From Actinomycetota bacterium (GTDB lineage Bacteria > Actinomycetota > Thermoleophilia > Miltoncostaeales > Miltoncostaeaceae), in assembly GCA_947451735.1 (NCBI GenBank), contig CANGAY010000046.1, forward strand, positions 1-6,236: DNA of 6,236 nucleotides. Reading direction: 5' to 3'. A model generated the notes under the pieces. The model was not told where the DNA came from and searched no databases. It saw only the letters and a program-made list of their open reading frames with translations. Below are positions 3,967 to 6,236 of the stretch, in pieces. Every line of letters starts with the position of its first letter. Position 1 is the first letter of the stretch. The position numbers and the translations under genes are program-made.

Positions 3967-5897
3967 GGCGCCACCCCCAGTGCCGCCCGCGCCTTGGCGT
4001 CGAGCGGGTCGAGTTGCAGCACGCGCGCCCAGGCGGCCCGCCCGGCGCGGGTGTCACCCAGTGCCAGTGCCAGCACGGTCCACCCCTCGGGGTTATCGGG
4101 TTGCACTTCGGTCGCCTTTCGCGCGGCATCGCGCAGCGCCACCGGGTCGCCCCGCAGCGCGGCGGCGCGGGCCTTCAGCAGCCACGGCTGGATTGAGAAC
4201 GGATTGAGCGCCGCGGCCTCCGACGCCTTGCTGTCGGCCACGCCCGGTTGACCCGCAGCCACCGCCGCGTTGCCGGCGGCGATGTCCTGCTGACTCCACC
4301 ACGGCATGAGTGCGCTGATGATGAGGATGGGCGCGAGCACCCAGCCGCCCGCGATGGCCGCGCGCGGCAGCGCCTTGCCGGGCGCCACCGGCCCGGGCGT
4401 GGCGGACGCGATGAGGATTCCCCCGGCGGCCATGGCCGCGGTGGTGAGTGCGGGCACCGTCCAGGTCCAGTCGAGTTGTGACTGCAGCAGGAACGCGGCG
4501 GCGATGGCCAGCGGCAGCGCGATTGTGGGCGGCGCCCCGCGCTGCCGCGCGCGCACCACCGCCCATGCCACCCCGGCCACCAGCGCCGCCAGCAGCGCCA
4601 GGCCGATGATGCCCATGCCCGACAGCACCTCCAGCACCAGGTTGTGCGGCTGGCGCACGTTCAGGCGGTCCTCGGGGTTGGTGCGCTCACGCAGGTGCAC
4701 CAGCGCGAACGACCCGGCACCCTCGCCGATGATGGGCGACTCGCCCACCGACGCCGCGGCCTCCTTCCACCAGTCAATGCGCTGATTGGTGTCAAGGCTG
4801 CCCAGGCGACCAGGGTTGTTGGCAAGCCCACCGGACGTGCCGGCAATCTCACTGGCACGCGTGGAGATCCACCCACCCACCTCATCGGGCTTGGCCGCGG
4901 TGTACCCGATGGCCCCCACCACCACGAGCCCCGCCAGCACCATTGCCACCAGCCCCGCCCGCCTGCGGGTGAGCGTGCCGCCGCCCAGCAGGCGCATGGC
5001 CAGCCACCCAACCAGCAGGGCGATTGCCACACCCAGCAGGATGCGCCACAGCAGCCCCAACCCCGCGTCGCTGCGGTCGGCCGCGATCAGGGCGTCGTCG
5101 GTGAGCGCATCGGTGGTGAGCCCGTAGATCACCGGCAGCAGGGCACCCACGGCTCCGCCGATGAGCACCGACAGCATGGCCACGCGCCCGGGCACCATCC
5201 ACAGCACGATCACCAGCACCAGGATGAGCGCCAGCAGCCCACCGCGCGAGTACGTGAGCATGAGCGCCGTGAGCACCACGGCCAGTCCGCCGCTCGAGAT
5301 GAGCAGGTCGGTGGTGGTGGCCCCGCGCCGGCCTGCCCACCACAGGATTCCCGGCACGGCCATCACGGCCACCAGCGCCAGTGCGTTCCAGTACCCGATC
5401 GGCGCCTGCAGACGCGAGGGCTCGTAGTCGCTGCCGAACACCGTGGGCAGGCAGCGGGCCAGCAGCGCCCATGCGATGACGGGCGCGGTGGCAAGCGCCA
5501 GCCCCGTGGCGAACCGCTCGGGCGACCTGGGGATGATGCTGCCGAGCGTGATGCCCAGCACCAGGGCGAGGAACGCCAGCGCGGTGCGGTTGGCCTCGGT
5601 CCACGCCAGGTCGGGCGCGAGCGCCCAGGCGATTGAGATGCCCGCGAACAGCGCCAGGCCGAACAGCCCGCACATGGCCAGCACCGACGGGCCCGACTGC
5701 AGCGCCGCGCGGTCGCGCGCCCGCATGACGGCCCACGCCGCAACCGGCGCCGCGATGACCGTGGCGAACAGCGCCGCCGTGGCGCCACGCGTGGCCAGGC
5801 CGTCGCCCAGGTCGATTCCCCCGTTGGCGCACGTGAGCACGGCCCAGCCCACGAGCAGCAGAATGCCCACCGCAACGGGTGCGTCAGATCGCCGCAT
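3963..5897 (-). CDS. O-antigen ligase/polymerase-family membrane protein with C-terminal TPR-like repeats
   Basis: The protein has 644 residues from ATG 5897; a GTG at 5903 two codons earlier is equally possible, as neither has a good ribosome site. About 13-15 hydrophobic segments fill residues 6-535. Wzy_C-type landmarks are YWNALALVAVM (169-179), TYSRGG (215-220, Arg218), an extracytoplasmic loop with RIDWWKEAAASVGESPIIGE (373-392) running on into GAGSF, and QPHNLVLEVLSGMGIIGL (416-433, His418). The Arg and His of these loops are the residues that matter in WaaL/Wzy enzymes, which transfer or polymerise undecaprenyl-linked glycans at the outer face of the membrane. Residues 540-644 form helical pairs of TPR type (for example AAALNPFSIQPWLLKARAAA and ATEVQPDNPEGWTVLALALG). 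They probably face outwards and may bind a partner. The gene leads the operon. No glycosyltransferases or flippase lie in the window, so the glycan is unknown, and so is the choice between ligase and polymerase. Confidence 0.9.
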   Translation of the reverse strand: MRRSDAPVAVGILLLVGWAVLTCANGGIDLGDGLATRGATAALFATVIAAPVAAWAVMRARDRAALQSGPSVLAMCGLFGLALFAGISIAWALAPDLAWTEANRTALAFLALVLGITLGSIIPRSPERFATGLALATAPVIAWALLARCLPTVFGSDYEPSRLQAPIGYWNALALVAVMAVPGILWWAGRRGATTTDLLISSGGLAVVLTALMLTYSRGGLLALILVLVIVLWMVPGRVAMLSVLIGGAVGALLPVIYGLTTDALTDDALIAADRSDAGLGLLWRILLGVAIALLVGWLAMRLLGGGTLTRRRAGLVAMVLAGLVVVGAIGYTAAKPDEVGGWISTRASEIAGTSGGLANNPGRLGSLDTNQRIDWWKEAAASVGESPIIGEGAGSFALVHLRERTNPEDRLNVRQPHNLVLEVLSGMGIIGLALLAALVAGVAWAVVRARQRGAPPTIALPLAIAAAFLLQSQLDWTWTVPALTTAAMAAGGILIASATPGPVAPGKALPRAAIAGGWVLAPILIISALMPWWSQQDIAAGNAAVAAGQPGVADSKASEAAALNPFSIQPWLLKARAAALRGDPVALRDAARKATEVQPDNPEGWTVLALALGDTRAGRAAWARVLQLDPLDAKARAALGVAP

Positions 5898-5933
5898 CCG
5901 CACCGTCAGCAGGTGCCCCCGGGACGTGCGCGC

Positions 5934-5962
5934 TTGCCCGCCCCATGGGGCATGGGTACGCT
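5934..5962 (+). promoter_or_regulatory. Candidate promoter with an internal 12-bp palindrome for the secreted protein gene
   Basis: TTGCCC (5934-5939) and TACGCT (5957-5962) are separated by exactly 17 bp. The -10 box ends 13 nt before ATG 5976, giving a leader of about 7 nt with no ribosome site. The spacer holds GCCCCATGGGGC (5940-5951), a perfect 12-bp palindrome placed where a bound repressor would block RNA polymerase. The hexamers are only moderate matches, so both promoter and operator are candidates. Confidence 0.45.
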
Positions 5963-5975
5963 CGCCGTCCTGCCC

Positions 5976-6236
5976 ATGGCCTCCATCATCCGCCGCAGCG
6001 TACTCGCGTCTTTCCTACTTGCGCTCACGTTGGGACTCCTCACGGCGTCCGCGTCCGCAAGCGGTCAGTCCGTGCTCGCCGACTACGCCGACAACGGCCA
6101 GTTGAGCCAGTGCTACTCGCGGGCCGACTACGCGGCCGCCCTCAAGCAGGTGCGACCCGACCAGCAGCAGTACGGCGCGGCCGTCGACGTGATTCAGCAG
6201 GCGCAGATCGAATGCGCCGGCAAGACGGCGGGCACC
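5976..6236 (+). CDS. Small secreted protein of unknown function, 3'-truncated by the window edge
   Basis: The frame is open from ATG 5976 to the last base, giving 87 residues with no stop, so the gene continues to the right. It begins with a classical signal peptide: basic n-region MASIIRR, hydrophobic core VLASFLLALTLGLLTA (9-24) and a small-residue ASASASG cleavage region at about 24-30. No lipobox cysteine follows, so the product is exported rather than a lipoprotein. The mature part (ADYADNGQLSQCYSRADY..., then a Gln-rich helical stretch with RPDQQQYG) contains cysteines at 46 and 80 that could form a disulfide after export. I do not recognise the family. An in-frame ATG at 5952 would add MGTLAVLP and spoil the signal peptide n-region. 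It would also fall upstream of the predicted transcription start, so 5976 is preferred. It is divergent from the membrane ligase-type gene. Confidence 0.8.
   Translation, partial: MASIIRRSVLASFLLALTLGLLTASASASGQSVLADYADNGQLSQCYSRADYAAALKQVRPDQQQYGAAVDVIQQAQIECAGKTAGT

Noticed and set aside
2432..5636. Long plus-strand frames (about 300, 518 and 330 codons) opposite the operon
   Set aside because: They are antisense shadows of high-GC genes, rich in Arg, Ala, Pro and His, with no recognisable domain; the minus-strand proteins have clear motifs.
5952..5975. Upstream ATG for the secreted protein
   Set aside because: It falls before the predicted transcription start and would put MGTLAVLP in front of a good signal peptide.

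Overview
The window is very GC-rich, gene-dense bacterial DNA with strong G/C preference at third codon positions. It has GTG starts, tightly packed genes and several start codons that look leaderless. Together these suggest an actinomycete-type chromosome (Actinomycetota, possibly a Thermoleophilia-like or other uncultured lineage). That placement is inferred from composition and gene style only. There is no marker gene, tRNA or rRNA here to settle it.

Layout from left to right: (1) The 3'-truncated aminodeoxychorismate synthase component I gene (pabB, folate branch) fills 1-1114 on the minus strand and runs off the left edge. A 64-bp array of four palindromic 13-mers with a 17-bp period lies inside its coding sequence and is read through in frame. 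(2) After a 30-bp divergent spacer, a plus-strand gene (1145-1687) encodes a 180-residue, lysine-free, very acidic protein that I do not recognise. (3) It converges on the next minus-strand gene. The 9-bp gap and both stop codons are covered by one perfect 9-bp inverted repeat, probably a shared bidirectional terminator. (4) Four minus-strand genes follow, named here in transcription order from the right: a polytopic O-antigen ligase/polymerase-type protein with a TPR-like tail (5897-3963), a class I SAM methyltransferase (3966-3193, ATGA overlap with the ligase), an alpha/beta hydrolase with an intact Ser-Asp-His triad (3190-2480), and a second alpha/beta hydrolase whose nucleophile position is glycine (2404-1697). 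The first three look translationally coupled. The fourth has its own near-leaderless promoter. (5) A 78-bp divergent region (5898-5975) carries a plausible promoter with a 12-bp perfect palindrome between its -35 and -10 boxes. It leads into the start of a small secreted protein (5976 to the right edge).

How the genes work together: pabB belongs to p-aminobenzoate/folate synthesis and has no evident link to the rest. The ligase-methyltransferase-hydrolase set could act on a surface glycan or another small product, but apart from the gene coupling nothing in the window shows a shared substrate. I see no defence system, CRISPR array, insertion sequence or phage module. The observations most worth following up are the in-frame repeat array in pabB and the glycine-for-serine hydrolase beside an intact one.
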